DNA from: Erwinia sp.
GTDB taxonomy: Bacteria; Pseudomonadota; Gammaproteobacteria; Enterobacterales; Enterobacteriaceae
Assembly (NCBI GenBank): GCA_964016415.1
Contig: OZ024666.1
Coordinates: 3,267,310-3,331,309 of the forward strand
Direction: 5' to 3'
Length of the DNA: 64,000 nucleotides
How positions within the stretch are numbered: the first letter of the stretch is position 1; each line of letters begins with the position of its first letter. The position numbers were made by a program, and so were the translations under genes. A model generated the notes under the pieces. That model did no database searches, was not told the origin of the DNA, and saw only the letters and a list, made by a program, of their open reading frames with translations. Shown in pieces: positions 34,479 to 44,353 of the stretch.

Positions 34479-35097
34479 ATGCTGTATATCTTTGATTTAG
34501 CTAACGTCATTGTTGATATAGATTTCAATCGTGTGCTGGGTGTCTGGAGTGATTTAAGTCGGGTTCCTCTCGCGACCTTACAAAACCGTTTTGCTATGGA
34601 TGAGAGTTTTCAGCAGCATGAACGGGGGGAGATCAGTGATCAGGTTTTTGCAGAAAAAATGTGTGAAAAACTCGACCTGGCGCTGGGATTTGAGCAGTTT
34701 ACAGTTGGCTGGCTGGCTGGCTGGCTGGCAGGCAGTTTTTGTTGGGGTGCGCAGCGACGTTATCGATATCATGCAGGCCCTGAGGGCTCAGGGTGAAAGA
34801 GTGGTTATTCTGTCGAATACCAATAATCTGCACTGTGAGTTTTGGCCGTCACGTTATCCTGAAGTGATAAACGCTGCCGATCATATTTATCTCTCTCAGG
34901 AGATGGGGATGCGCAAGCCAGAAGCAGAAATCTATCAGCAAGTACTGCAACGTGAGAAAGTCCTGCCACAGGATGTGTTCTTTTTTGATGATAATGAGGA
35001 GAACATCAGGGGAGCTACTGCATTAGGTATCAAAAGTGTCCTGGTCTCTGATTCTGGTATTGTCCCTGCGTTTTTTGCCGGGAAACTGAACAAATGA
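34479..35097 (+). pseudogene. yihX: Glucose-1-phosphate phosphatase YihX, out of frame at a TGGC repeat
   Basis: HAD-superfamily phosphatase; E. coli YihX removes phosphate from alpha-D-glucose 1-phosphate. An AAAAGGAGA site precedes the ATG at 34479. Motif I is present with the first residues (MLYIFDLANVIVDIDFNRVL), and the frame matches the family up to about residue 75, then enters six TGGC units and ends at 34796. The correct frame resumes after the repeat as WQAVFVGVRSDVIDIMQALR with motif II VVILSNTN and motif III/IV FFFDDNEENIRGA, up to the stop at 35097. Five repeat units would give an uninterrupted protein of about 205 residues. The stop overlaps the yihY start (ATGA). Whether this is a dead gene, a reversible switch or a length miscall cannot be settled here. 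Confidence 0.85.
34706..34729 (+). repeat. (TGGC)6 tetranucleotide tract inside yihX
   Basis: Six perfect TGGC units. The ancestral-like sequence needs two units (GTTGGCTGGCAGGCA, encoding VGWQA). In-frame lengths are therefore two, five or eight; six is out of frame. Tetranucleotide tracts of this type change length by slipped-strand mispairing in other bacteria. Confidence 0.97.
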
Positions 35098-35978
35098 TCA
35101 TCTGGCAGAGCTGCGTACAACAGCTGAAAACAGGCTGGCAATGGCTGGCAATACTCTGGAAACGGATCGGAGATAACGGGTTGACTACGCTGGCCGGAAA
35201 CCTGGCTTATGTTTCGTTGCTCTCTCTGGTTCCTCTGGTTGCTGTTGTGTTTGCCTTGTTTGCTGCGTTTCCTATGTTTTCTCCTGTAAGCGAACAGTTA
35301 AAAGTTTTCGTTTTCAATAATTTTGTTCCAGCCACAGGCAATGTGGTACAAAACTATCTTGAACAGTTTGTCGCGAATGTGAATCGTATGACGGCGGTGG
35401 GGGCAATAGGGTTAGTCGTCACTGCATTATTACTGATGTATTCAATAGATTCATCGTTGAATACTATCTTTCGTAGTAAGCGTAAACGTCCGCTGGTCTA
35501 CTCTTTTGCCGTTTACTGGATGATTCTGACATTAGGTCCTTTACTGGCAGGTGCGAGCCTCGCTATCAGCTCCTATCTCCTCTCTTTGCATTGGACGGCC
35601 ATTACCGGAGTTCACCGGATAGTTGATTATGGTTTGCGTTTGTTTCCCTTTTTACTGTCCTGGCTCTCTTTCTGGTTACTCTACAGCGTGGTACCAACTC
35701 GCAGAATACCGACTAAAGACGCTCTGACGGGTGCATTAGTGGCGGGTGTGTTATTTGAGTTTGGAAAAAAAATATTTACCCTCTATGTGACAATGTTTCC
35801 CTCTTACCAGTTAATTTATGGTGTACTGGCGGTTATTCCGATTCTGTTTTTGTGGGTCTACTGGACATGGTGCATCGTGTTACTCGGCGCGGAGATCACT
35901 GCCACTCAGGGTGATTTTCGTCAGTTCAGACAGAGACAATCTCATGACACGACCTTATCAGAGAGGGAAGAGCAGTGA
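35094..35978 (+). CDS. yihY: YihY/BrkB family inner-membrane protein
   Basis: 294 residues (E. coli 290) with about six membrane segments. The family blocks [44 protein letters not shown] and [35 protein letters not shown] are conserved. Once called RNase BN, a role later disproved; function remains unclear. Its ATG overlaps the yihX stop and its stop overlaps the dtd start, so yihX-yihY-dtd are translationally coupled. Confidence 0.94.
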   Translation: MIIWQSCVQQLKTGWQWLAILWKRIGDNGLTTLAGNLAYVSLLSLVPLVAVVFALFAAFPMFSPVSEQLKVFVFNNFVPATGNVVQNYLEQFVANVNRMTAVGAIGLVVTALLLMYSIDSSLNTIFRSKRKRPLVYSFAVYWMILTLGPLLAGASLAISSYLLSLHWTAITGVHRIVDYGLRLFPFLLSWLSFWLLYSVVPTRRIPTKDALTGALVAGVLFEFGKKIFTLYVTMFPSYQLIYGVLAVIPILFLWVYWTWCIVLLGAEITATQGDFRQFRQRQSHDTTLSEREEQ

Positions 35979-36412
35979 TTGCATTACTTCAGCGCACACA
36001 GTCAGCCAGTGTGGCAGTCAGCGGAGAGACTATAGCGGCAATTGGCCAGGGATTATTAGTGTTACTGGGTGTGGAAAAAACAGATACGCCACAAATAGCA
36101 GAACGCTTATCTGACAGGGTACTTGGCTATCGTATGTTCAGCGACAGTGAAGGTAAAATGAATCTCAACGTGCAGCAGGCCGGGGGCAGCCTTCTTGTCG
36201 TTTCTCAGTTCACACTTGCAGCGGAGACAAATAAAGGATTAAGGCCAGGGTTTTCCTCAGGAGCAGCACCGGAGGTGGCGGAGTCGCTGTATCATCATTT
36301 TGTTGCGTGTTGTCAGAAAAAAGGGATCCACACTGTCACCGGACGCTTTGCTGCAGATATGCAGGTTACGCTGGTTAACGATGGTCCGGTCACTTTTTGG
36401 TTACAGGTTTAA
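35975..36412 (+). CDS. dtd: D-aminoacyl-tRNA deacylase Dtd
   Basis: Removes D-amino acids mischarged on tRNA. 145 residues, the E. coli length, from a GTG overlapping the yihY stop. The catalytic motifs SQFTLAA and [11 protein letters not shown] (Gly-cisPro type) are intact, as is [11 protein letters not shown]. Confidence 0.96.
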   Translation: MIALLQRTQSASVAVSGETIAAIGQGLLVLLGVEKTDTPQIAERLSDRVLGYRMFSDSEGKMNLNVQQAGGSLLVVSQFTLAAETNKGLRPGFSSGAAPEVAESLYHHFVACCQKKGIHTVTGRFAADMQVTLVNDGPVTFWLQV

Positions 36413-36452
36413 GTGGCGGCACAGGGTTCATCATTACTAAGAGAACAGGGTT

Positions 36453-37388
36453 ATGTATCATCTTCGTGTGCCGGAAACGGAAGAGGAGCTACAGAGTTAC
36501 TACACATTTCGCTGGCAGATGTTACGTAAGCCGCTACAGCAACCCATAGGATCTGAAAGAGACGCCTGGGATGCCACGGCTCACCATCAAATGGTTGTCG
36601 ATGAGCAGGGTGCACCGATGGCCATAGGTCGTCTGTATATTAATGCCGAAAATGAAGCGGCAATTCGTTTTATGGCTGTCCATCCTGATGTTCGTCGCAA
36701 GGGGTTAGGTACACTGGTTGCTATGACACTGGAATCAGTGGCGCGCCAGGAGGGGGCGAAACGTATTGTGTGTTCAACACGAGAAGATGCGATCGACTTT
36801 TTCGTTAAGCTGGGGTACAGCAATGAAGGCGAAGTGACTGTCCCGCAGACCACACCCCTGCGTCACTTTATGATGGTAAAACCGGTCATTACACTGGATG
36901 CCATTTTGCATCGTCCTGACTGGTGCGGGCAGTTACAACAGGCCTGGTATGACCATATTCCCCTCAGTGAAAAAATGGGGGTGAGGATAATCCAGTACAC
37001 CGGACATCAGTTCATCACCACGATGCCGGAAAGTGGTAATCGTAACTTAAATCACACACTTTTCGCGGGAAGTCTTTTTTCACTCGCGACGCTAACCGGG
37101 TGGGGACTTATCTGGTTGCTGTTACGTGAGCGGCATTTAGGGGGAAATATCATCCTTGCTGACGCGCATATTCGCTACAGCCAGCCAGTGACGGGCCGAC
37201 CCGAGGCGGTTGCTGATCTTGGCTCTTTAAGTGGAGATCTGGATCGTCTGGCGCGCGGACGTAAAGCGCGTGTTCAACTCAAAGTATCGCTCTCTGGTGA
37301 TGCAGGATGCGGTGCGGTGTTTGAAGGTGTTTATATGGTATTACCCGTGACGGAACAGGGCGATAGCCCGTTACCTCATGTTGAATAA
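36453..37388 (+). CDS. fabY: FabY/YiiD: GNAT acetyltransferase fused to a thioesterase-like domain
   Basis: 311 residues. The N-terminal GNAT domain has the acetyl-CoA loop [19 protein letters not shown]. The C-terminal hotdog-like domain (about 150-300) includes [23 protein letters not shown] and [13 protein letters not shown]. coli FabY supports fatty acid synthesis initiation when FabH is missing. The E. coli protein has a slightly longer N-terminus; here the ATG at 36453 begins [13 protein letters not shown], equal to the internal methionine of the E. coli form. Confidence 0.92.
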   Translation: MYHLRVPETEEELQSYYTFRWQMLRKPLQQPIGSERDAWDATAHHQMVVDEQGAPMAIGRLYINAENEAAIRFMAVHPDVRRKGLGTLVAMTLESVARQEGAKRIVCSTREDAIDFFVKLGYSNEGEVTVPQTTPLRHFMMVKPVITLDAILHRPDWCGQLQQAWYDHIPLSEKMGVRIIQYTGHQFITTMPESGNRNLNHTLFAGSLFSLATLTGWGLIWLLLRERHLGGNIILADAHIRYSQPVTGRPEAVADLGSLSGDLDRLARGRKARVQLKVSLSGDAGCGAVFEGVYMVLPVTEQGDSPLPHVE

Positions 37389-37414
37389 ATCGGGCAGCCC
37401 GCGGGCTACCCGAT
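37389..37414. terminator. Hairpin between convergent fabY and yicH
   Basis: ATCGGG (37389-37394) pairs with CCCGAT (37409-37414), with inner AGCC/GGCT pairing after one mismatch. It overlaps the end of fabY. No T run on either strand. Confidence 0.4.
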
Positions 37415-37419
37415 GATGT

Positions 37420-39096
37420 TCAGGGTTGAACGAGAGGGGTAACCACCTGCCCCGCCTGCAACTGTTGCTGCCTGCGTTGTTCATTTGCAGTGATAATCAG
37501 AGTTCCGTTCATGCTGTCACGAAATGATTTTCCGGCAGTAAGATTACCCTGCAGGGTCAATTGCACATCACTCAGCGTGCTATCCAGCACTGTTGGCCAG
37601 CCCCAGTTGTAAAGTAAATCAGGTGGAATCTGTCGTCCGCTCAGGTTTAATTGCAAATCTCGTTGTGGCTGCTGAGACAGCGTAACGCTACACTCAAGAA
37701 TTCCTCTATTAACAAAAGCACTCAGCTCGCTGATATTTATTTTTTCTTTATCGGCGGTCAAAGTCACTGAAGGATGGCGTAAATCTATCCGGTTAAAGGT
37801 TGCTTCTGCGGCGACTGCCTGGAAATTGCCGCCCCATACCCCCCACTGATGATCGCGTGCCAGCAATAAATTACTGCCACAGCCCTCCAGAGAGGTCAGC
37901 TGGAAAGGAAAGTCCGGGTTGATATCAATCAGCAAATTGCGGTTAGCGTCGATTTTTTTTACTTCAATAGCTGAAAGCCATGCAGGCAGGGGCGTCATCC
38001 ACTTTTCACGCCACTGTTTTGGCAGTGTATATTCGATACCTGCAATAGCCAGACTGTCGAGTACCAGCTTTTTATCAGCGCGATGCCATTGCCCGGAAGT
38101 GCGAATCAGACCTTTCGACCAGCGTGAACTCAGCTGATTAATGTTAACGCCCTCAGGCGTAAAGTCGAGATTGACGATAGGCTCCGTCAGGCTGATATCG
38201 CCGCTGATCAGGGTATTGGCATTCATCGACAATGATCCCGCATTACTGTGCCATCCGCCATCCTGTAGCGTTGCATTTTTCAATACAAGGTCTAAGTCAT
38301 TTACTGCCCACCCTGCGCCTTCCATTCGGGCGTTGGTGACGTCGATGCGATCAAATGTCACTGCGGGCAGAGGAAATGAGGGGACAATAAATTCACTCAG
38401 TTTCCGGTCGCTTTGCCAGCGAATATCGCTCAGGCGTAATGCAGAGACATGCCACTGATGTTGAGCATCGCGCCGCGCGTTATTGAAAGTCACGGAGCCG
38501 AGGGCCACATCTGCACCGGCATCGCTGATAATAATTTGCTGCTGCTGTATAGAACCTTGCAACAACACATTGGTAGCCTGAGTCCCTGCATAGTCTACTG
38601 ATTTCGCACTCAGACGAAATTTTGCATGCTCTTCCTGAGAAGGAAGCCAGGGCGCAATGCCTCCCGTGACATTACTGGCTACAATACCTTGTGGTGTCAG
38701 TATTGCCATCTCGTTTAACTGCAGGCGGTCTGCGTTGATAGCCGAGGATAAAGGAGAATTGTCATCAATTTTCAGCGTCCCGTTATCCAGAGAGATGCTG
38801 GAGAAATGATTTGGTGTAACCAGTTGATCAAGAGATAAACCAAGATCAATTTGTTTTGCTACCAGTGATGCTGGTTGTCCTTTATGACCAAAATTGACGC
38901 GGCTGAGAATGAGGTGGGAAGGTGTTGAGAATGAGTGACTCACTTTCCCGACCGACAGATGATAAGGTGTACGCTCTGTTACCGTGCGACTTATCCATGC
39001 TGCACCCCAGGTTGTCTGTAATACAGCATACAAACTAATCAGAGTGAAGATGATAACCAACAATAAGGTGAGTAGCAGTTTACCTGGCCATTTCAT
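37420..39096 (-). CDS. yicH: AsmA family protein YicH
   Basis: 558 residues from the ATG at 39096 (MKWPGKLLLTLLLVII), after an AGGAA site; E. coli YicH is 569. One N-terminal membrane anchor is followed by a long beta-rich periplasmic region. Family blocks YHLSVGKVSHSFSTPSHLIL and IDINPDFPFQLTSLEGCGSNLLLARDHQWGVWGG match YicH. AsmA-like proteins are bridge-type lipid transport or envelope proteins; the specific role of YicH is unknown. In E. coli it lies next to xanP as here. Confidence 0.92.
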   Translation of the reverse strand: MKWPGKLLLTLLLVIIFTLISLYAVLQTTWGAAWISRTVTERTPYHLSVGKVSHSFSTPSHLILSRVNFGHKGQPASLVAKQIDLGLSLDQLVTPNHFSSISLDNGTLKIDDNSPLSSAINADRLQLNEMAILTPQGIVASNVTGGIAPWLPSQEEHAKFRLSAKSVDYAGTQATNVLLQGSIQQQQIIISDAGADVALGSVTFNNARRDAQHQWHVSALRLSDIRWQSDRKLSEFIVPSFPLPAVTFDRIDVTNARMEGAGWAVNDLDLVLKNATLQDGGWHSNAGSLSMNANTLISGDISLTEPIVNLDFTPEGVNINQLSSRWSKGLIRTSGQWHRADKKLVLDSLAIAGIEYTLPKQWREKWMTPLPAWLSAIEVKKIDANRNLLIDINPDFPFQLTSLEGCGSNLLLARDHQWGVWGGNFQAVAAEATFNRIDLRHPSVTLTADKEKINISELSAFVNRGILECSVTLSQQPQRDLQLNLSGRQIPPDLLYNWGWPTVLDSTLSDVQLTLQGNLTAGKSFRDSMNGTLIITANEQRRQQQLQAGQVVTPLVQP

Positions 39097-39213
39097 AATG
39101 CACGTTCCTGTAACCGGGGCAGCGATGCCGTAGCTGATAAAAATAATACTCAAATACAGACATCGCAGGGAATGTTCCTTTCTCTATTCTACCCATAGAA
39201 GCAGGATGAGTTG

Positions 39214-40584
39214 TTATTTTTCCTCAGGGAAAAAGAGATTAAGTACAATGGCGGTAATTCCACCTGCTGCTATCCCAGATGAAAACAGTGTTTTTATCCA
39301 TTCCGGAGCAAATTGTAGAATCAATGGTTGTTGGGAAACGCCTAACCCAACGGCAAGGGAGAGCGCAATAATCAAAACAGCCCGGCGGTTGAGTGGTTCG
39401 CGTGAAACAATGCGTACGCCAGATGCAGCGATAGTCCCAAACATCACGATAGTTGCTCCACCGAGAACAGGTTCAGGAATATGCTGTACAAATCCACTGA
39501 CGGCGGGGAATAACCCAAGAAGAATCAGCATCAGGGCTACAAAAAAACCGACATAACGGCTGGCTACTCCTGTTAACTGAATAACCCCATTATTTTGACC
39601 GAAGCACGAGTTGGGAAAGGTATTGAAGAGCGCAGAAACAAAAGAGTTAAGACCATTTGCCAGCACCCCACCTTTCAGACGTCTCATATAAACAGGCCCT
39701 TTTACCGGTTGTTCAGAAACATCAGAAGTGGCAGTGATATCTCCTATGGTTTCGAGCGAGGTGACCATAAATACCAGCATCAGTGGAATCAACAGACCCC
39801 AGTCGATACCTAATCCATAATGAAACGGTGTGGGTAGTGCGATAACCGGAGCAGTTGTGGTTGGTGTACTGGCTGGCAGCATGCCGAAAAACCATGCCAG
39901 CAGGTAGCCAATGGTCATGGCGATGACCAGAGAAGCAACACGTAAGTAAGGATTACGCTGGCGATTGAGGACAATAATGATCAGTAATACCGCACCAGCG
40001 AGTAATAAATTTTTCGGGCTGCCAAAACTGTGATCAGCCAGCGCCGCATAACCACCCCCGATAGAGGTGAGTCCCACCTGAATCAACGACAGACCAATAA
40101 TCATTACCACGATACCAGAGACCAGGGGGGTAATGACGCGTCGTGCAAGATGGAGTACCTGTGATAGCAGCATTTCTGTACAAGAGGCAAGCATTAATGT
40201 GCCAAACAGCGCGGCCATCATGGTTGTGGTATCCGCTCCCCCGGTTTTCAATGCCACTCCGCCCATGATAAGCGGCGTGACGAAATTAAAACTGGTGCCC
40301 TGAATGGAGAGCAGGCCAGAACCGACCTGGCCCCATGCTTTTATCTGGATAACAGAAGCGATGCCTGAAGCGAACAGAGACATACTAATAATATGTTGCG
40401 TATCTTCAGCAGGCAGACCCAATGCGTTACAAATCAGTAATGCCGGGGTAATGACAGCGACAAACATCGCCAGCAGATGTTGAGAGGCTGCAAACAGCGT
40501 TTGCGGGAGTGGTGGCCGATCTTCGAGATGATAAATAAGCTCACTCTGTTTTTCTTTTTTTGTAGGGGTTTGAGTGTCTGGCAT
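39214..40584 (-). CDS. xanP: Xanthine permease XanP (NCS2 family)
   Basis: Xanthine:H+ symporter of the inner membrane. 456 residues (E. coli 463). Family motif GVASRYVGF and the blocks [59 protein letters not shown] and [19 protein letters not shown] are intact. A PurR-like operator lies just upstream. Confidence 0.96.
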   Translation of the reverse strand: MPDTQTPTKKEKQSELIYHLEDRPPLPQTLFAASQHLLAMFVAVITPALLICNALGLPAEDTQHIISMSLFASGIASVIQIKAWGQVGSGLLSIQGTSFNFVTPLIMGGVALKTGGADTTTMMAALFGTLMLASCTEMLLSQVLHLARRVITPLVSGIVVMIIGLSLIQVGLTSIGGGYAALADHSFGSPKNLLLAGAVLLIIIVLNRQRNPYLRVASLVIAMTIGYLLAWFFGMLPASTPTTTAPVIALPTPFHYGLGIDWGLLIPLMLVFMVTSLETIGDITATSDVSEQPVKGPVYMRRLKGGVLANGLNSFVSALFNTFPNSCFGQNNGVIQLTGVASRYVGFFVALMLILLGLFPAVSGFVQHIPEPVLGGATIVMFGTIAASGVRIVSREPLNRRAVLIIALSLAVGLGVSQQPLILQFAPEWIKTLFSSGIAAGGITAIVLNLFFPEEK

Positions 40585-40638
40585 AATAGTTATTCCTGGT
40601 GAAATCAGGCGGCAATTCTAATCATCTGTATCATAAAA

Positions 40639-40650
40639 GCAAACGATTGC
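40639..40650. promoter_or_regulatory. Candidate PurR operator upstream of xanP
   Basis: GCAAACGATTGC differs by one base from the core of the PurR consensus (GCAAACGTTTGC). It lies 55 bases upstream of the xanP ATG. Control of a purine permease by PurR would be logical; this is a sequence match only. Confidence 0.55.
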
Positions 40651-40722
40651 CCATTCATTTTAAAGGAGTGATTTGAGGGCTATTCCCTTGCCCTTTATCT
40701 GTTTTTCAATCCGGATAAATCA

Positions 40723-42084
40723 CTATCTTTCATGTAGCGCTTCTGCATGAGCCCGCAGGATCGGCTTCAACAGATAGCTGAGAATGCTTTTTTTGCCTGT
40801 GAGAATATCGACAGACGCTACCATTCCCGGAATAATCAACAAGGGTTTTTCAGCACTACCAAGGTAGTTTTTATCGGTACGCAGACGAATAATATAGAAG
40901 CTGTTGCCATCTTTATCTGTCACGGTATCCGGGCTGATTTGTACTAACTCCCCTTTCAGGCCACCATAAATGGTATAGTCATAAGCAGTAAATTTAATTG
41001 AAGCCTGCATACCAGGATGCAGAAAAGCGATATCCTGAGGACGGATACGCGCCTCAATCAATAAGTTATCATCCAGAGGAACAATTTCTACTAAATCGCT
41101 ACCTGGCTGAATCACACCCCCAATGGTATTCACCAGCATTTGTTGTACTACGCCACGCACCGGTGAAAGAACTAGCGTGCGGTTGACCCGATCCTCCAGA
41201 GCTTTACCGGTTGCTGTCAGTTTATCCAAAGATGTCTGTGCTTCGTTCAATTGTCCAAGCGCATCGCTTTTATAGCGGCCACGGCTTTCGGCCATTTTAT
41301 TTTCAATCTCTTTAATCGCTGATTCAGCGTGAGGAATAGAGAGAGTGACAGAATCTAACTGACCACGCGTCTCAACCACTGAACGACGCAGCCGCAAAAT
41401 TTCTACTTTAGAGATAGCGCCTTGTGAAACAAGAGGTTCTGACATAGTCAGCTCCTGTTGCTGCAGACCCAGACTGTTTTGAAACTGTTCACGTTTTGCT
41501 GTGAAATCACGCAATTCCTGACGGCGTTGAATTAACTATTCTGCCAGGCCCGATATTTCATTATTGATTTGCTGACGGCGACTGGTTTAGAGCTGCTGTT
41601 CGCCCTCAGCCACTTCCGGGGAGAGTTTAGCGATATCTTCCGGCAGCAGCAGTTCACGATCCTGAATTTCTGCATTAAGTCGTGCAATACGCAATTTTAA
41701 TGCCCGAATTTCGGCGTCCGTTTCATCCACATTGGAAGAGAAACGTGTTGGGTCAAGGCGCAGTAATGCTTCACCTGATTGTACAACCTGGCCTTCATGA
41801 ACAAAGAGTTTGGTGACGATCCCACCCTCCAGATTCTGAACTTTTTGTAACCGGGACGAAGGTATCGCTTTTCCCTGCGCTCGCGTTATTTCATCGATTT
41901 GTGTCAGCCCTGACCACAGTAAAAAAAAGAGGAAAAAGGCGAAAATAGTCCAGATGGTCAGGCGGGTGATAGCGGAGCTGTCTTCCACCTTTGCCTGGCT
42001 GATTCCTGGCAGGGTTTGTTGTGTTTCACGATCCTGGCGTGAAAAGTAACGGCGCAGATGTTGAAAAAAATTACCGGGATGCAT
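40723..42084 (-). pseudogene. lapC: LapC: type I secretion membrane fusion protein with two nonsense codons
   Basis: HlyD-family adaptor linking the ABC transporter to the outer-membrane channel. The frame is continuous from the ATG at 42084 to the stop at 40723 (453 codons plus stop), except for an in-frame TAA at 41587-41589 and a TAG at 41536-41538. The parts are normal: a cytoplasmic start, one membrane helix (LTIWTIFAFFLFFLLWSGLTQ), the barrel half LQKVQNLEGGIVTKLFVHEGQVVQSGEALLRLD, coiled-coil arms, then the C-terminal DNLLIEARIRPQDIAFLHPGMQASIKFTAYDYTIYGGL. Between the stops the reading is still typical (SRRQQINNEISGLAE), so the decay is recent. The start overlaps the end of lapB by 14 bases. 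Confidence 0.92.
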
Positions 42085-44281
42085 TGATTTTCCCCTTTTT
42101 CAGGGCTTCCATTACAATGGCTTTCGGGCCATCAGCAATGATTTTACCTCCGTCAATAATGACAAGTCTGTCGACCAGTGACAGCATCGACGCGCGGTGA
42201 GTGACCAGTAACAGAGTCTTATCCTGTAACATGGGGGTGAGAGCCTTTTTGAAGAGCTCTTCGCTGGTATTATCCATGGCGCTGGTGGGTTCATCGAAAA
42301 TAAGAATTGGCGGGTCAAGAAGCAAAGCACGCGCCAGAGACACCGCCTGGCGTTGACCACCAGACAATAAAGCCCCGCGTTCGCCAACCTGCATGTTATA
42401 ACCATCCGGATGTAAGCGTACAAAATCACTGACGCCAGCAATGCTGGCAGCGCGCAGCATCGCCTCGTCTTCAACATAGCGTGCACCGCTGATCAGATTA
42501 TCGCGCAGAGTACCGCTAAACAATTGAATATCTTGTGGCACATAACCAATATTATGACGTAGATCGCTGGCGTCAGACTGGCGTAAGTCAACATCATCAA
42601 TCAGAATATTACCCTCATCGGGCTCGTAAAACTGCATCAGTAATTTTTGCAGTGAACTTTTCCCTGAACCAGTACGACCAATAAAGCCCACTTTTTCTCC
42701 GGGCATAATTGACAGATTGATCCCTTTTAATGAACTCCCTTTTTGTCCGGGGTAATTAAATGTGATATCACGTAACTCAATTTTACCCTGGATGTGATCC
42801 CGACTGATGGGGCGCTGATTATCTGTTCGTTCCTGAGGTAGCTCCATCATCTGATTAGTAGTGACCATCGTCAATTTAGCTTGTTGAAAACGGCTAATTA
42901 AACCAGACAGTTGCCCCAGGGGAATTAATGCACGAGTGTTTAACATATAACAGGCAATTAATCCTCCCATAGTTAACTTATTCTCAGTCAACATATAGAC
43001 GCCGAAAACAACGATGGCAACACCTGCAAACTGCTGAAACCACTGACTTAAATTAACAGCCAACGATGAAAGAGCTTTAGCGCGCATCTCCAGCTTTCCT
43101 AAAGCGCTGAGCGTTTGTTCCCACAGATACTGCCTTTCACTCTCAGCATTACAGGCTTTTATTGCATCTAAACTTCCTAAGGTTTCAATTAACACTGCCT
43201 GCCTTTCACTGGCCAGCTTCATGGTTTTCTCTATCGTGGCTGAAATAGGCTTTTGCATTAACCAGCTAATGAGTAACACCACGGGGAAGGTGATTAATGT
43301 AATGAATACCAATGGACCACCAATAATCGCAATTACCACTAAAAGTAATAAGGTAAAAGGCAGATCGATAAAAGTGGTCAGTGTCAGCGACGAGAGAAAA
43401 TCACGTAAAGACTGAAACTCATCAATATTTTGTGCAAAGCTACCGACTCGTGCCGGGCGAGCTTTCATTTTCATGCCTGTAATACGTTCAAACAGGGTTG
43501 CCGAAACAATCAGGTCTGTTTTTTTCCCCGCAGTATCGAGACAAAGGCTTCTTAATGACTTGAGGATAACGTCAAAAATCATTGCCCCGACGATTCCGCT
43601 AGCCAGCACCCAGAGTGTTGGCATGGCCTGATTTGGCACCACTCTGTCGTAGACATTCATCGTAAACAGTGGTGTTGCCAGAGCAATAACATTGATTACC
43701 AGGCTGGCAATTAATGCATCAGCATATAAGGGGCGTGACAGTGCCAGAATGTCTTTAAACCAGGACTTACTGTGAGGAATACGATCTGCGGGTTCGTTTT
43801 CATATTTGTGGCGCCGCTGTGCAAACAGCACATAACCGTTATGATTTTTTTCAAGCTGCTCGCGACTGAGGGTAATTTCCCCGCCTTCAGTTTCACTGGG
43901 CATCAGGCGTGCATCGCCTTGTTCATTCCAGCCAAGCAAGACTGCAGTATGACCCTGATACAGAAATAACATAGCGGGAAGAGACATATCAGGAATAGCC
44001 TCAAGCCCTCTTTTCAGGATGCGGGCTTGTAATCCGACTCGCGCAGCTGCTCTTGGCAGTAATCTGAGAGTCAGACACTGACCAGCAAGTGGTAACCCGG
44101 CCGTCAGCGATGTCCTGTTAGCAGTGATGCCCTGCAGAGCACAGAGAATAAGCAGACCATCAAGCAAAGGATCATCATGCTGGTCGCGTGGAACAAGTGA
44201 TAGAGCGCCAGGAGGATCGGCAAACGATGACGAAGATGGTGTGTAATCCATGTGTAATGCATCTCTTTGAAACGCATCCAT
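42071..44281 (-). CDS. lapB: LapB: type I secretion ABC transporter
   Basis: Inner-membrane ATPase of the adhesin secretion system, 736 residues and intact. The N-terminal 150 residues form a C39-like domain without the catalytic cysteine (DPLLDGLLILCALQGITANR), as in RTX-adhesin exporters. A six-helix membrane domain (about 170-460) follows, then the ATPase with Walker A GRTGSGKSS, signature LLSGGQRQAVSLARALL, Walker B ILIFDEPTSAMD and switch HRAS. It is the only core lap gene without a visible lesion. Confidence 0.92.
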   Translation of the reverse strand: MDAFQRDALHMDYTPSSSSFADPPGALSLVPRDQHDDPLLDGLLILCALQGITANRTSLTAGLPLAGQCLTLRLLPRAAARVGLQARILKRGLEAIPDMSLPAMLFLYQGHTAVLLGWNEQGDARLMPSETEGGEITLSREQLEKNHNGYVLFAQRRHKYENEPADRIPHSKSWFKDILALSRPLYADALIASLVINVIALATPLFTMNVYDRVVPNQAMPTLWVLASGIVGAMIFDVILKSLRSLCLDTAGKKTDLIVSATLFERITGMKMKARPARVGSFAQNIDEFQSLRDFLSSLTLTTFIDLPFTLLLLVVIAIIGGPLVFITLITFPVVLLISWLMQKPISATIEKTMKLASERQAVLIETLGSLDAIKACNAESERQYLWEQTLSALGKLEMRAKALSSLAVNLSQWFQQFAGVAIVVFGVYMLTENKLTMGGLIACYMLNTRALIPLGQLSGLISRFQQAKLTMVTTNQMMELPQERTDNQRPISRDHIQGKIELRDITFNYPGQKGSSLKGINLSIMPGEKVGFIGRTGSGKSSLQKLLMQFYEPDEGNILIDDVDLRQSDASDLRHNIGYVPQDIQLFSGTLRDNLISGARYVEDEAMLRAASIAGVSDFVRLHPDGYNMQVGERGALLSGGQRQAVSLARALLLDPPILIFDEPTSAMDNTSEELFKKALTPMLQDKTLLLVTHRASMLSLVDRLVIIDGGKIIADGPKAIVMEALKKGKINASR

Positions 44282-44353
44282 GCGACAATAAACTCAACGA
44301 ATCCCGGTTGATGGTGGTCAGGGTAGTTACTTGTTCATGTTATCGACAATTTA

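Noticed and set aside
34706-34796. Programmed ribosomal frameshift in yihX
   Set aside because: The frame change is fully explained by one extra TGGC unit, and no slippery heptamer or downstream pseudoknot is apparent.
41536-41589. Stop-codon reassignment or selenocysteine/pyrrolysine readthrough in lapC
   Set aside because: Both TAA and TAG occur, other genes in the window use them as normal stops, and the locus carries many unrelated lesions.
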